Positions 37,891 through 46,888 are shown, counted from the stretch's first letter. The stretch is 64,000 bases of DNA from Paenarthrobacter nitroguajacolicus (GCF_007786235.1 NZ_VNFK01000002.1:248001-312000); one strand, 5' to 3'. The notes: generated from the letters alone by a model not told the origin. Numbers and translations are program-made.

Positions 37891-38286
37891 ATGTCATTCG
37901 GTCAGCGTGACTTCGACCGCACCAAGCCGGAAATCGACTTCCCCGAAGGCGACGTCCCCACGGACCTCGTCATCACGGACCTCATTGAAGGCACAGGCAC
38001 GGAGGCCAAGGCCGGCGACACCGTGTCCACCCACTACGTCGGTGTGGCTTGGTCCACCGGCGAAGAGTTCGACGCTTCCTGGGGCCGTGGCGCTCCGCTC
38101 GACTTCCGTGTTGGCGTCGGCCAGGTCATCCAGGGCTGGGACCAGGGCCTCCTTGGCATGAAGGTCGGTGGCCGTCGCCGCCTCGAAATCCCCTCGGAAC
38201 TGGCTTACGGCTCCCGTGGTGCAGGCGGAGCAATCAAGCCCAACGAGGCACTGATCTTCGTGGTCGACCTCGTAGCTGTCCGCTAG
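37891..38286 (+). CDS. FKBP-type peptidyl-prolyl cis-trans isomerase
   Basis: Cytosolic single-domain prolyl isomerase, 131 residues, no signal peptide. The complete FKBP core is present: GDTVSTHYVGVAWSTGEEFD, FRVGVGQVIQGWDQGLLGMK, RRRLEIPSELAYG, LIFVVDLVAV. Most hydrophobic pocket residues of FKBP12 (Tyr, Phe, Asp, Val-Ile, Trp, Tyr, Phe) can be matched. Start ATG 37891 has AAGGAG. It ends at a long hairpin terminator that separates it from pafBC. Confidence 0.95.
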   Translation: MSFGQRDFDRTKPEIDFPEGDVPTDLVITDLIEGTGTEAKAGDTVSTHYVGVAWSTGEEFDASWGRGAPLDFRVGVGQVIQGWDQGLLGMKVGGRRRLEIPSELAYGSRGAGGAIKPNEALIFVVDLVAVR

Positions 38287-38300
38287 GACTCAGTTTCTTC

Positions 38301-38352
38301 GCAAGGCGCGTTACCTCCCGGTTTTGCCGGCCGGTGACGCGCCTTGCTGCTT
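38301..38352 (+). terminator. Long hairpin terminator between fkbp and pafBC
   Basis: Perfect 11-bp stem GCAAGGCGCGT (38301-38311) / ACGCGCCTTGC (38337-38347), extended inward by a wobble pair and ACC/GGT, then TGCTTTC. It lies just after the FKBP stop and 17 bp before the pafBC -10 element. Confidence 0.75.
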
Positions 38353-38368
38353 TCCTGCTGGTCTTTAG

Positions 38369-38381
38369 TAACGTAGCAACC
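38369..38381 (+). promoter_or_regulatory. Leaderless -10 element for pafBC
   Basis: TAACGT at 38369-38374, 7 nt before the GTG at 38382; it also fixes the start, since the frame is open far upstream through the FKBP gene. Confidence 0.5.
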
Positions 38382-40400
38382 GTGTCCGCATCCCGCACTG
38401 AACGACTCCTGAACCTTCTCCTTGCATTGCTCAACACCAAGGTGGGACTGACGCGTGCCGTACTGCGCGACAAGATCTACCACGATTCCGCTGAGAACGA
38501 CGTAGCCTTTGGGCGCATGTTTGAGCGCGACAAAGTGGATCTGAAGCAATTTGGCTTCGAGATCGAGACCCTCATGGATCCCCGGAGTTTCGCAGGTGAC
38601 GACCCTGCGACAACCCGCTACCGGATCGGCAAGGATTGCAACAGGCTGCCCGACGTCAGCCTGACGCCTGCGGAGTCCACAGTGCTCCTGCTGGCCGCCC
38701 AACTGTGGGAACGCGCCGCGCTGGGCACTGCTGCAGCAAACGCCGTCCGTAAGTTGCAGGCGGCCGGCGGCTTTACCGACGTCGACCTTCCCGCGGGGGT
38801 GCAGCCGCGCATCAAGCCCGCCGGACAAGCTTTCGACGACGTCGTGGCGGCCATGCATGGCAGGAACCCGGTCCGCTTCGGCTACCTTGCGGTCAGTACC
38901 GGACGCGAAGAAGTCAGGGAAGTGGAACCGTGGGGACTCGGCAGTCGCTTCGGCCAGTGGTACCTCGTGGGTTTGGACCGGGGGAGGGGTGCCAAGAGGC
39001 TCTTCAGGCTCTCACGGATGACTACTGCGGTCAGTGTGGTGGCCGGAGAACATTTCGATCCTCCCGAGGGCTTCAACGCCCGCGCAGAGCTAGCTGAGCT
39101 CAATGAGCTGCCCGTGCAGCAAGCCGTCCTGGAAGTGGACATGGACAGGCTGCTCGCGTTGCGCAAAAGGGCAGCGTTTGTTGAGGCTGTTCCGGACGAC
39201 AACAACCGCGATCACATCGTGGTGGAATTCCGGGATCCGGAGCAACTTGCCGAAGAGCTTGCCTCCTATGGCCCCCACGTGAAGGTGGCCGGACCCGCGG
39301 AACTGCGTGCCGCCGTCGTGCGGCGCCTCAAAGCTGCCGTGGACTTCGACGCCCTTCCGTTGCCGCAGCTAACGTTTCCTGAAGCGGGACGGGCGCCCCG
39401 GGCACGAAAGCGCACCTCGGAGGACCAGTTGGCAAGGATGCTGCAGTTGGTACCGTTTCTGGTCCACCACCAAGGCCTGCATATCCAGGAAGTCGCTGAC
39501 CACTTCGGGATTACGCGCAAGGCCCTCATCGACGATCTCAAGATCCTGATCTGTTCAGGGCTCCCCGAAGGCTACCCGGACGACCTCCTGGACATCCAGT
39601 GGGAGAACGATCACGTCTACATCTCCGAGCACCTGGACCTCAACCGCCCGGTGCGGTTCAGCGAGGACGAGGCCGGTGCCTTACTGACCGGACTTGCCAT
39701 GTTGGGCGATCTGCCCGCCCTGGCCGGCATGCCGGAGGACGAGCCGGGAAGCGCGCTGGAATCCGTCACCCTCAAGCTGACCGGCGCGGCCGGGCAGGCC
39801 GGACGCTTGGCTGGATCTGTGGCCGGCCAGTCCGTCGCGCCCGAACAATCTCAGGCTTTCGCCACCATCACCCGCGCGATCAGGGAAGGCCAACAGCTTC
39901 ATTTGCACTATCTGTCCCTGCAACGCGACGAGGTGACTGAGCGGGACGTGGACCCCCTCCGACTGTTCTCCTTGGATAACACCTGGTACTTCGAGGCCTA
40001 CTGCCACAGCAAAGCGGGGCTCCGCAATTTCCGGCTGGACAGGGTGGAACTGCTGGAACCGAATGGACGTCCCGTATCCGGCACGGCAACAGCGGAACAG
40101 GATTTCCCAGCCAGGTTGTTTACTCCCAGCGATGACGACGTCCTGGTGGTCCTGCAGCTGACCCGGCAGGGCGCCGGACTGGCGGACGACTACTACGCTG
40201 AGCGCACCGCGCAACTGCCCGACGGCGGCCTTCTTGCAGAAGTGCGGTTTGGCAACGCCGAGTGGCTCCCCATGTTCGTGTCCCAGCACGGAGGCGCCGT
40301 TCGGATCCTCGAGCCCGAGGGCCTGCGGCAGGTAACACGTGCCTGGCTCGACGCCGCCTTGGCCGAGTACGGCTCGGCTTCAGACAGTCCGGCTGGCTAG
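38382..40400 (+). CDS. pafBC: PafBC, fused WYL-domain transcriptional activator of the DNA-damage response
   Basis: Transcription activator of the SOS-independent DNA-damage regulon. In mycobacteria PafB and PafC are separate; here, as in the Arthrobacter protein used for the published PafBC structure, they are one chain of 672 residues. Each half has a winged helix-turn-helix, a WYL domain and a C-terminal WCX-type extension. PafB half: TERLLNLLLALLNTKVGLTR, then RFGYLAVSTGREEVREVEPW with RFGQWYLVGLDR. PafC half (from about residue 345): LARMLQLVPFLVHHQGLHIQ, HLHYLSLQRDEVTERDVDP with DNTWYFEAYCHS. No membrane or enzymatic motif. Leaderless-type GTG start. Confidence 0.93.
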   Translation: MSASRTERLLNLLLALLNTKVGLTRAVLRDKIYHDSAENDVAFGRMFERDKVDLKQFGFEIETLMDPRSFAGDDPATTRYRIGKDCNRLPDVSLTPAESTVLLLAAQLWERAALGTAAANAVRKLQAAGGFTDVDLPAGVQPRIKPAGQAFDDVVAAMHGRNPVRFGYLAVSTGREEVREVEPWGLGSRFGQWYLVGLDRGRGAKRLFRLSRMTTAVSVVAGEHFDPPEGFNARAELAELNELPVQQAVLEVDMDRLLALRKRAAFVEAVPDDNNRDHIVVEFRDPEQLAEELASYGPHVKVAGPAELRAAVVRRLKAAVDFDALPLPQLTFPEAGRAPRARKRTSEDQLARMLQLVPFLVHHQGLHIQEVADHFGITRKALIDDLKILICSGLPEGYPDDLLDIQWENDHVYISEHLDLNRPVRFSEDEAGALLTGLAMLGDLPALAGMPEDEPGSALESVTLKLTGAAGQAGRLAGSVAGQSVAPEQSQAFATITRAIREGQQLHLHYLSLQRDEVTERDVDPLRLFSLDNTWYFEAYCHSKAGLRNFRLDRVELLEPNGRPVSGTATAEQDFPARLFTPSDDDVLVVLQLTRQGAGLADDYYAERTAQLPDGGLLAEVRFGNAEWLPMFVSQHGGAVRILEPEGLRQVTRAWLDAALAEYGSASDSPAG

Positions 40401-40409
40401 ACTACTCAG
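40398..40409 (+). promoter_or_regulatory. Leaderless -10 element for the small membrane protein / tat unit
   Basis: TAGACT at 40398-40403 overlaps the pafBC stop codon and lies 6 nt before the ATG at 40410. Confidence 0.5.
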
Positions 40410-40760
40410 ATGCCTTGGTGGTTCTGGATCCTGTTGTGGATCGCGCTTATTGCCCTTTCGTTGCTTCTTCACCTGACGCTGGGTTATCGGCTGTTCAGAA
40501 AATTCATGTCAACTGTTCACGAATTAGGCGACGCGGGTAAACGTTTCAGCAACGTTTCTCCTCCCGCCGAAACCTCCGACGTTGAAACGGCGGAAGCCCG
40601 TCCGGAACCAGGCTCCGCAATTTTTGCCTCCCCGGAGGAGATGCGTCATGATTACCTGACGGCCAAAGCCTTCCGCCAGGAAGTTCGTCGCCAGAAGCGC
40701 GTCAAGCGTAAAGCCGAGCGGGGTCAGCCCCAATCCCTGCACGACATAGAATTCAGTTAG
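40410..40760 (+). CDS. Small membrane-anchored protein of unknown function
   Basis: A 116-residue protein: one N-terminal membrane helix starting WFWILLWIALIALSLLLHL (residues 4-22), then a cytoplasmic region that is acidic in the middle (EARPEPGSA) and strongly basic near the end (QEVRRQKRVKRKAE). No family recognised. It sits directly between pafBC and tatA, 36 bp before tatA, so it is probably in the tat operon. The positive tail after a membrane anchor could bind nucleic acid or acidic membrane partners; that is speculation. Confidence 0.75.
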   Translation: MPWWFWILLWIALIALSLLLHLTLGYRLFRKFMSTVHELGDAGKRFSNVSPPAETSDVETAEARPEPGSAIFASPEEMRHDYLTAKAFRQEVRRQKRVKRKAERGQPQSLHDIEFS

Positions 40761-40796
40761 ACGTAGGATGTATCCAAAAGGAAAGGACCTCCCCAC

Positions 40797-41066
40797 ATGA
40801 GGCTCGAAGGCTGGCATCTCATCATCATCATCGTCCTGGCTCTGGTGCTTTTTGCAGCGCCGAAGCTGCCGTCCATGGCGCGCAGCATTGGGCAGTCGAT
40901 GCGTATTTTCAAGTCCGAAGTCCGGGAAATGAAGAAGGATGGCTCTTCCGAAGCGAAGGACTCCCAGGAAGCTTCCGACGCCGTTGAAGGCAAGGTTGTG
41001 GGACATCCGGACGTCAAGGCCAAGAACAACGGCGAGACCGACGTTCCGCCTTCCAACCGCGTCTAA
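40797..41066 (+). CDS. tatA: Sec-independent protein translocase TatA
   Basis: Pore-forming subunit of the twin-arginine pathway for folded proteins. 89 residues: an N-terminal membrane helix (about 7-21, GWHLIIIIVLALVLFAAPKLP), the hinge Pro, an amphipathic helix (MARSIGQSMRIFKSEVREMK) and a polar tail. Ribosome site GGAAAGGACC precedes the ATG. It lies 6 bp before tatC. No tatB is present in the window; in actinobacteria tatB is normally encoded elsewhere. Confidence 0.94.
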   Translation: MRLEGWHLIIIIVLALVLFAAPKLPSMARSIGQSMRIFKSEVREMKKDGSSEAKDSQEASDAVEGKVVGHPDVKAKNNGETDVPPSNRV

Positions 41067-41072
41067 AGAGAA

Positions 41073-41909
41073 GTGGTAGAAACGAAGGGGCGCAAGGCCA
41101 ACCCCGAAGCCCGGATGGCGCTCCTTGACCACCTCAAGGAGCTGAAGAACCGGCTGTTCAAGGCTGCCATCGGCATCATCCTGGGTACCGTGGTGGGCTT
41201 TATTGTCTACCAACCTCTCCTTGAAGCCCTGATCAAACCGATCAAGGACCTCAATGAAAAAGAGGGTCGCGCCGCCACCCTGAACTTTGACGGCGTGGCC
41301 AGCTCATTCGACCTCATGGTCCAGGTCTCCGTCTTTCTGGGCGTGATCCTTGCCAGCCCGGTGTGGATCTATCAGCTCTGGGCCTTCATCGTTCCGGGTC
41401 TGCACAAGAAGGAGCGGCGCCTGGCGTTGTCCTTCGTGGCGGCGGCGGTGCCGCTGTTCATCGGCGGCGTCCTCCTTGCCTGGCTGGTCCTGCCCAATGC
41501 CGTCCGCGTGCTGACCGATTTCACGCCCATCGGTGGATCCAACTTCATCAGCGCCGAAATCTACTTGGCATTCGTGCTCAGGCTTCTGCTCGCTTTTGGC
41601 ATTGCCTTCCTGGTTCCCGTGGTGCTGGTCGGGCTGAACCTTGCGGGAATCGTCAAGGGCAAGCAGCTGATCAAGAGCTGGCGGATCACCATCTTCCTGG
41701 TGTGCTTGTTCGCTGCCATGGCTGCTCCGGGCGCCGATGCCATGAGCATGTTCTACCTGGCAGCGCCGATGCTTCTGCTGTTCTTCGCCGCAATTGGTGT
41801 TTGCGTCCTCAACGACCGCCGCCGTGAGCGTCGAGCCGTCAAGCGGGCCGCTGAGACTGAAGCCACGGCAGACATCGCCACCCCGGCCTCGGATCTGGAG
41901 AATCTCTAG
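41073..41909 (+). CDS. tatC: Sec-independent protein translocase TatC
   Basis: Six-helix membrane receptor that binds the twin-arginine signal peptide. 278 residues. The N-terminal signal-peptide-binding motif LLDHLKELKNRLFKAA has the conserved glutamate; helices follow at about 35-52, 85-110, 120-145, 172-195, 208-222 and 228-245. The basic C-tail is cytoplasmic. GTG start with AAAGAGAAG upstream. The helY gene begins 24 bp downstream under its own promoter-like element. Confidence 0.95.
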   Translation: MVETKGRKANPEARMALLDHLKELKNRLFKAAIGIILGTVVGFIVYQPLLEALIKPIKDLNEKEGRAATLNFDGVASSFDLMVQVSVFLGVILASPVWIYQLWAFIVPGLHKKERRLALSFVAAAVPLFIGGVLLAWLVLPNAVRVLTDFTPIGGSNFISAEIYLAFVLRLLLAFGIAFLVPVVLVGLNLAGIVKGKQLIKSWRITIFLVCLFAAMAAPGADAMSMFYLAAPMLLLFFAAIGVCVLNDRRRERRAVKRAAETEATADIATPASDLENL

Positions 41910-41921
41910 AGCTTGGGCCAC

Positions 41922-41933
41922 TAGGCTTGATGC
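41922..41933 (+). promoter_or_regulatory. Leaderless -10 element for helY
   Basis: TAGGCT at 41922-41927, 6 nt before the ATG at 41934; no Shine-Dalgarno. Confidence 0.52.
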
Positions 41934-44909
41934 ATGTCCTCCATTTCCGGGTCTCCTTCTCCATCAGACCGCTACCAGGCGGCAGCCCAACGGGCCGCTG
42001 AGTCCAAGACCTATCTTGGCGCCTTTGTCCGTACCCTGGACTTTGACCTGGACGACTTCCAGCGCGAAGCGTGCCAGTCGCTGCAGGAGGGCCGGGGCGT
42101 CCTGGTGGCAGCACCGACCGGTGCCGGAAAGACCATCGTTGGCGAATTCGCCATCTACCTTGCCTTGGAACGCGGACTCAAGGCGTTCTACACCACGCCC
42201 ATCAAGGCACTGAGCAACCAAAAGTTCTCGGAGCTCGCCGCCAAGTACGGCGCTGCAAACGTCGGCCTGCTGACGGGTGACACCACCATCAACGGAGACG
42301 CCCCAGTGGTGGTGATGACCACCGAGGTCCTTCGAAACATGTTGTACGCCGACTCCGAGACACTCGGCGACCTTGGCTTCGTCGTGATGGACGAAGTCCA
42401 TTACTTGGCCGACCGCTTCCGCGGGGCTGTGTGGGAAGAGGTCATCATCCACCTGCCCAGCGAAGTCCAGGTCGCGTCGCTGAGTGCCACCGTTTCCAAC
42501 GCCGAGGAATTCGGCGCTTGGCTGGACACCGTACGGGGCGACACCGACGTCATTGTCTCCGAACACCGTCCGGTCCCGTTGTGGCAGCACGTGATGGTGG
42601 GCCGTGAGGTCGTGGATCTATTTGCCGGTGACACCACGTTTGATGAGATCGCTCCCCAAGCGCCCGGCGCCGAGGAAACCGAAGTACCGGACCTTTCCGA
42701 GACCGACGAGATCGTAGCCGAGCCAACTGGTTCCGAGCGTCGGAGTGTCACGCCCACGCGGGCCTCCACAAGGCAGGTTCGTCAAGCCGTTACCGGACCC
42801 GAGTTTGAGGTCAATCCGGATCTCCTGGCCATGGCGCGTTCTGAGAGCCGCATGAACATGGCTGGCCGCTTCGGGCACGGTGGACGTAGCCGGCGTCGCC
42901 AAGACCGCTACCGCGACGAGCGCCAACAATCCGAGCAGCGCAGCCCTGTCCGGAAGGCCAGCCGCCCGCAGGTCATCGAGAGCCTCAGGCGCCAGGACCT
43001 GCTGCCGGCCATCACGTTCATCTTCTCCAGGGCCGGCTGTGACGCTGCCGTGGCGCAGTGTGCGGCATCGGGGTTATGGCTGACCACGGAGCGCGAGCAA
43101 CAGATCATTGCCCAGCGGGTGGATGAGGCGAGCCACGAGATCCCGGCCGACGATCTCGATGTCCTCGGATTCTGGGGCTGGCGCGACGGCTTGGTCAGGG
43201 GATTCGCCGCCCACCACGCAGGCATGCTTCCCACGTTCAAGGAAGTAGTGGAAAAGCTTTTTGCGGACGGGCTGGTCAAGGCCGTTTTCGCCACCGAAAC
43301 GCTGGCATTGGGCGTCAACATGCCCGCCCGCTGCGTGGTCTTGGAAAAGCTGGAGAAGTTCAACGGTGAAGCGCACGTCAACATCACGGCGGGGGAGTAC
43401 ACACAACTGACTGGCCGGGCAGGGCGCCGTGGAATCGACATCGAAGGCCATGCCGTGGTCCTCTGGCAACCCGGAACGGACCCGGCCGCGGTTGCAGGCC
43501 TTGCCTCAAGGCGCACTTACCCCCTGAATTCCAGCTTCCGGCCCACCTACAACATGAGCATCAACCTGATTGCCCAGTTTGGCCGCGTAAGGGCACGGGA
43601 GATCCTGGAGTCGTCCTTCGCCCAATTCCAGGCGGATCGATCCGTGGTGGGCCTTGCCAGGCAAGTGCGCGGGCGCGAGGAGTCGTTGGCAGGCTATGCC
43701 AAGTCCATGCAGTGCCACTTGGGGGATTTCACCGAATATGCAAAATTGCGGCGGGAACTCAGTGAAGCGGAAAACCACGCCGCCAGGGATCATCAACGTG
43801 CCCGGAAATCCCACGTGGCTGATTCCCTCACGCGACTGATCCCGGGCGACGTCATCAACATCTACAGCGGCAGGCTGGCAGGGCATGCAGTGGTACTGGA
43901 TGTCGACCCGAATGCCCGCGAACCCCGCCCCTCGGTGCTGACATCGGATAACCAGCTTCGGCGGATCGGTGTCCACGACCTCGACGGCCCGGTAACTCCC
44001 GTGACCCGGATCAGGATCCCCAAGTCCTTTAACGCAAAGGTCCCCAAAGCCCGTCGCGATCTCGCGTCGTCCATGCGCCACGCCATCAGCGAGGACGCCC
44101 CGCACAGCCGGCGGAACAGCCGCCACGAGGACTTCGGCTTGGGCGCAAGGCTGCCGGATCAGGAGAAGAAGATTGCGGACCTGAGAAGGGCGCTGAGGGC
44201 GCATCCCTGCCACGGCTGCAGCGAGCGGGAAGACCATGCGCGGTGGTCCGAGCGCTGGTGGAAGCTCCGCAAGGAGACTGACGGCCTGGTCCGTCAGATC
44301 CAGGGGCGCACGAACACCATCGCCAAGACGTTCGACCGCGTCTGCGACGTTTTGTCCGTCTACGGTTACTTGGAAACGGACGATGCCGGTCACGTCACCA
44401 TCAACAATGACGGACAGCGTCTTCGCCGGATCTACGGCGAGAAGGACCTGCTCATTTCGCAGTCCATCCGCCGGGGCGCCATCAACGACCTCGACGCAGC
44501 CGAGCTGGCGTCCCTTGCCAGCATTTTGGTCTACCAGGCCAAACGCGAGGACCGTGGGCTGCGGCCCAAGATGCCAACGGTTTCGTTGGAAACGGCCGTG
44601 GACATCGTCGTCCGGGAGTGGTCCCAACTGGAGGACACGGAGGAGCATCACAGGCTTCCACTGACCGGCGAACCTGAACTCGGACTCATGTGGCCGATGT
44701 ACAAGTGGGCCAAGGGCCGTCACTTGCAGGACGTCCTCAGTGGTACCGACCTCGCTGCCGGCGACTTTGTCCGCTGGGCCAAGCAGGTGGTGGACCTTCT
44801 GGACCAGCTGGCCAAGATCCCGCAACTTGATCCACGGCTGGTGAGGATTTGCCGTGAGTCCATTGATTTGGTCCGCCGCGGTGTTGTGGCCTACTCCACG
44901 GTGGCCTGA
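41934..44909 (+). CDS. helY: HelY, Ski2/Mtr4-like superfamily 2 helicase
   Basis: ATP-dependent RNA helicase of the Ski2/Mtr4 group, 991 residues. Motifs in order: Q-like LDDFQREACQSL, Walker A APTGAGKT near residue 60, GLLTGDT (Ib region), DEVH in VMDEVHYLADRF, SLSAT (motif III), then after an arginine/serine-rich insert (about 290-330) motif IV FIFSRAGC, motif V AVFATETLALGVNMPA, motif VI QLTGRAGRRGID. The C-terminal third contains a DSHCT-type domain ending FVRWAKQVVDLLDQLAKIPQ. Actinobacteria typically place it after tatC, as here. Likely involved in RNA turnover; partner nuclease unknown. Confidence 0.95.
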   Translation: MSSISGSPSPSDRYQAAAQRAAESKTYLGAFVRTLDFDLDDFQREACQSLQEGRGVLVAAPTGAGKTIVGEFAIYLALERGLKAFYTTPIKALSNQKFSELAAKYGAANVGLLTGDTTINGDAPVVVMTTEVLRNMLYADSETLGDLGFVVMDEVHYLADRFRGAVWEEVIIHLPSEVQVASLSATVSNAEEFGAWLDTVRGDTDVIVSEHRPVPLWQHVMVGREVVDLFAGDTTFDEIAPQAPGAEETEVPDLSETDEIVAEPTGSERRSVTPTRASTRQVRQAVTGPEFEVNPDLLAMARSESRMNMAGRFGHGGRSRRRQDRYRDERQQSEQRSPVRKASRPQVIESLRRQDLLPAITFIFSRAGCDAAVAQCAASGLWLTTEREQQIIAQRVDEASHEIPADDLDVLGFWGWRDGLVRGFAAHHAGMLPTFKEVVEKLFADGLVKAVFATETLALGVNMPARCVVLEKLEKFNGEAHVNITAGEYTQLTGRAGRRGIDIEGHAVVLWQPGTDPAAVAGLASRRTYPLNSSFRPTYNMSINLIAQFGRVRAREILESSFAQFQADRSVVGLARQVRGREESLAGYAKSMQCHLGDFTEYAKLRRELSEAENHAARDHQRARKSHVADSLTRLIPGDVINIYSGRLAGHAVVLDVDPNAREPRPSVLTSDNQLRRIGVHDLDGPVTPVTRIRIPKSFNAKVPKARRDLASSMRHAISEDAPHSRRNSRHEDFGLGARLPDQEKKIADLRRALRAHPCHGCSEREDHARWSERWWKLRKETDGLVRQIQGRTNTIAKTFDRVCDVLSVYGYLETDDAGHVTINNDGQRLRRIYGEKDLLISQSIRRGAINDLDAAELASLASILVYQAKREDRGLRPKMPTVSLETAVDIVVREWSQLEDTEEHHRLPLTGEPELGLMWPMYKWAKGRHLQDVLSGTDLAAGDFVRWAKQVVDLLDQLAKIPQLDPRLVRICRESIDLVRRGVVAYSTVA

Positions 44910-44960
44910 CCCACATCCCTCATTGATTGACTGTCTTCAACCGCTCAAGGAGCACAACGA

Positions 44961-46616
44961 ATGAACCAACCAGGCGCTGCCGGCCGCGACCGCAACGGAA
45001 CTGACCGCAAGGTCGCGATGTACCGCAACGGTTCGATCTATACGGCCGCAGATCCCTTTGCCACCGCCATGGTGGTGGACGGAGACACTATTGCATGGGT
45101 GGGCTCTGAACAGGCAGCAACGTCCATCGCGGATTCGTCCATGGAGGTCATCGATCTTCGCGGCGCCCTCCTGGCGCCTGGTTTCGTGGACTCGCACGCG
45201 CACCTGACGGAGACCGGCCTGGCCCTGTCCGGTGTGAAGCTCAGCTCAGTGCGTTCGGCCAGGGAACTCCTCGACGCCGTTGCCACCGCGGGTGGTTCGG
45301 GCCCCATCCTGGGGCACGGCTGGGACGAAACAACGTGGAACGACCCCACACTGCCCACCCTTGACGAAATCGAAAGGGCTGCGGGAGGCCGCACCGTCTA
45401 CCTCTCGCGCGTCGACGTCCATTCGGCGCTGGTTTCCGCATCGCTGGCTGCGGCCGCGGGCTTGAAGGGGCTGGACGGTTTCGCCGGCAACGCGCGCGTG
45501 GTGCGGGCAGCACACACAGCGGCTCGACTCACGGCACGGCAGTTCCCGAGCACCGACAGGCGTGGTTATCAGGAACAGGCACTTCAGGAGGCTGCCGCCA
45601 ACGGCTACGTGGCGCTGGCAGAAATGTCAGCGCCGCACATCTGCGGTCCCGACGATCTTCGGATGGCAGCCTCGTGGAATGAGCAGGCAGGTAACCCCCA
45701 AGTACTTCCATATTGGGGTGAACTGGCCTCATCCGAAAACCACGCCCAAAGCATCCTCGACAATTTGGGGACTGCAGTGCTTGGGCTCGCGGGAGACCTC
45801 AACATTGACGGATCAATAGGCTCGCGGACCGCCGCCTTGCTGGATGACTACTCCGACGCGACGGGGCACCGGGGAAGCCCGTACCTCTCCGTCGAAGAGG
45901 CAGCCAAGCATTTTGCGGCGACCTCCTTGTTGGGAGTCCAAGCCGGGTTCCACGTGATCGGTGACGCCGGCCTGGACGCAATCCTGGACGCCTTGGACGC
46001 TGCAGCAGCCGAGGTGGGGGAGCAGCGCATCCGGGCGGCGGGCCACAGACTGGAACACGTCGAGATGGCTGACCAAGCTGCCATCGACAGACTGGCGAAG
46101 TACTCCATCAGCGTCAGCGCGCAGCCAGGCTTCGATGCAGCGTGGGGTGCACCGGGTGGACTTTACGAACAGCGCCTGGGCGCCCGCAGCCAAACGATGA
46201 ACCCGTTTGCTTCGTTCTACGCCAGCGGGGTTCCCATCACCTTCGGCAGCGACAGCCCGGTCACCCCTCTGCGGCCATGGTCCAGCGTCCGCGCCTGCTT
46301 GGAGCACAGCAACTCCGAACAGCGGATTTCCGCACGGGCGGCCTTCCTGGGCCACACCCGCGCCGGGTGGCGTGCCAGCAGGCACCGGAATCCGCTGATG
46401 GGCCAGCTGGTGCCAGGCGCGCCGGCCAGTTTCGCGGTATGGGAAGTCGAGGAACTCATGGTTCAAGTGGCCGACAGCCGGGTACAGTCGTGGAGCACGG
46501 ATCCCCGAGCCCGTACACCGCTGTTGCCTGCCCTCGACACTGGAAAGGACCCTCTCTGCCTGCAGACCGTCCACGAGGGAATCGAGCTGTTCGCCCACGA
46601 GTCCTTGCGTGGCTAG
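44961..46616 (+). CDS. YtcJ-like amidohydrolase
   Basis: Metal-dependent amidohydrolase of the YtcJ/NfdA type, 551 residues. The metal-binding motif DSHAHLTETG follows LLAPGFV; further histidines are in FHVIGDAGLD and HRLEHVEM, and the final metal Asp is in FGSDSPVTPL. This pattern (HxH, K/none, H, H, D) fits the family. Substrates in the group are N-substituted amides or lactams; none can be inferred here. Start ATG 44961 with AAGGAGCAC upstream. It is the last gene before the 410-bp intergenic region. Confidence 0.88.
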   Translation: MNQPGAAGRDRNGTDRKVAMYRNGSIYTAADPFATAMVVDGDTIAWVGSEQAATSIADSSMEVIDLRGALLAPGFVDSHAHLTETGLALSGVKLSSVRSARELLDAVATAGGSGPILGHGWDETTWNDPTLPTLDEIERAAGGRTVYLSRVDVHSALVSASLAAAAGLKGLDGFAGNARVVRAAHTAARLTARQFPSTDRRGYQEQALQEAAANGYVALAEMSAPHICGPDDLRMAASWNEQAGNPQVLPYWGELASSENHAQSILDNLGTAVLGLAGDLNIDGSIGSRTAALLDDYSDATGHRGSPYLSVEEAAKHFAATSLLGVQAGFHVIGDAGLDAILDALDAAAAEVGEQRIRAAGHRLEHVEMADQAAIDRLAKYSISVSAQPGFDAAWGAPGGLYEQRLGARSQTMNPFASFYASGVPITFGSDSPVTPLRPWSSVRACLEHSNSEQRISARAAFLGHTRAGWRASRHRNPLMGQLVPGAPASFAVWEVEELMVQVADSRVQSWSTDPRARTPLLPALDTGKDPLCLQTVHEGIELFAHESLRG

Positions 46617-46685
46617 GAATTGACCTGCGGCACCAAGAAGCGCGCTGAACTGGGACGATCCACAGATCCGCAGGTCAACACCTGG

Positions 46686-46713
46686 TTGACAGCGTGGGGT
46701 GAGTCCGTAGCAT
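46686..46713 (+). promoter_or_regulatory. Candidate sigma-70-type promoter
   Basis: Exact TTGACA (46686-46691), 16-nt spacer, TAGCAT (46708-46713). The predicted transcript would start near 46720, some 85 nt before the structured element at 46806. No gene lies immediately downstream, so it may drive an RNA or extend the leader of the next gene. Confidence 0.4.
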
Positions 46714-46805
46714 TGAGGCTCAACGGATAATCAACGCAGAGGCAACTGCCGGAGCTTGATGGTCCGGTCGTAGCCGGAACACGTTCATGGTGGCGGCAAG
46801 GAGGT

Positions 46806-46888
46806 GGGCAGGTCCGCAGCGACCCAGAAAACAGTTCGTCCGGGATACATTGTCCGGCGCCACTGGTCCTGGGCTTGCGGACCTGCCC
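46806..46888. ncRNA. Candidate structured RNA / extended hairpin element
   Basis: An 83-nt element closed by a perfect 13-bp inverted repeat (GGGCAGGTCCGCA at 46806-46818, its complement at 46876-46888). Inside, further pairs nest in register: CCCAG/CTGGG (46823-46827 with 46869-46873), CAGT/ACTG (46832-46835 with 46862-46865), and CG/CG plus CCGG/CCGG (46837-46843 with 46854-46859) around a 10-nt loop. No T run, so not an ordinary terminator. Strand is unknown because the structure is nearly symmetric. No known RNA family recognised. Confidence 0.4.

Noticed and set aside
38049..38381. Upstream extension of the pafBC frame
   Set aside because: Runs in another frame inside the FKBP gene and through a terminator; GTG 38382 begins the known PafB N-terminus.
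43506..44825. 439-codon minus-strand frame opposite helY
   Set aside because: Shadow of the helicase gene; no ribosome site or motif.
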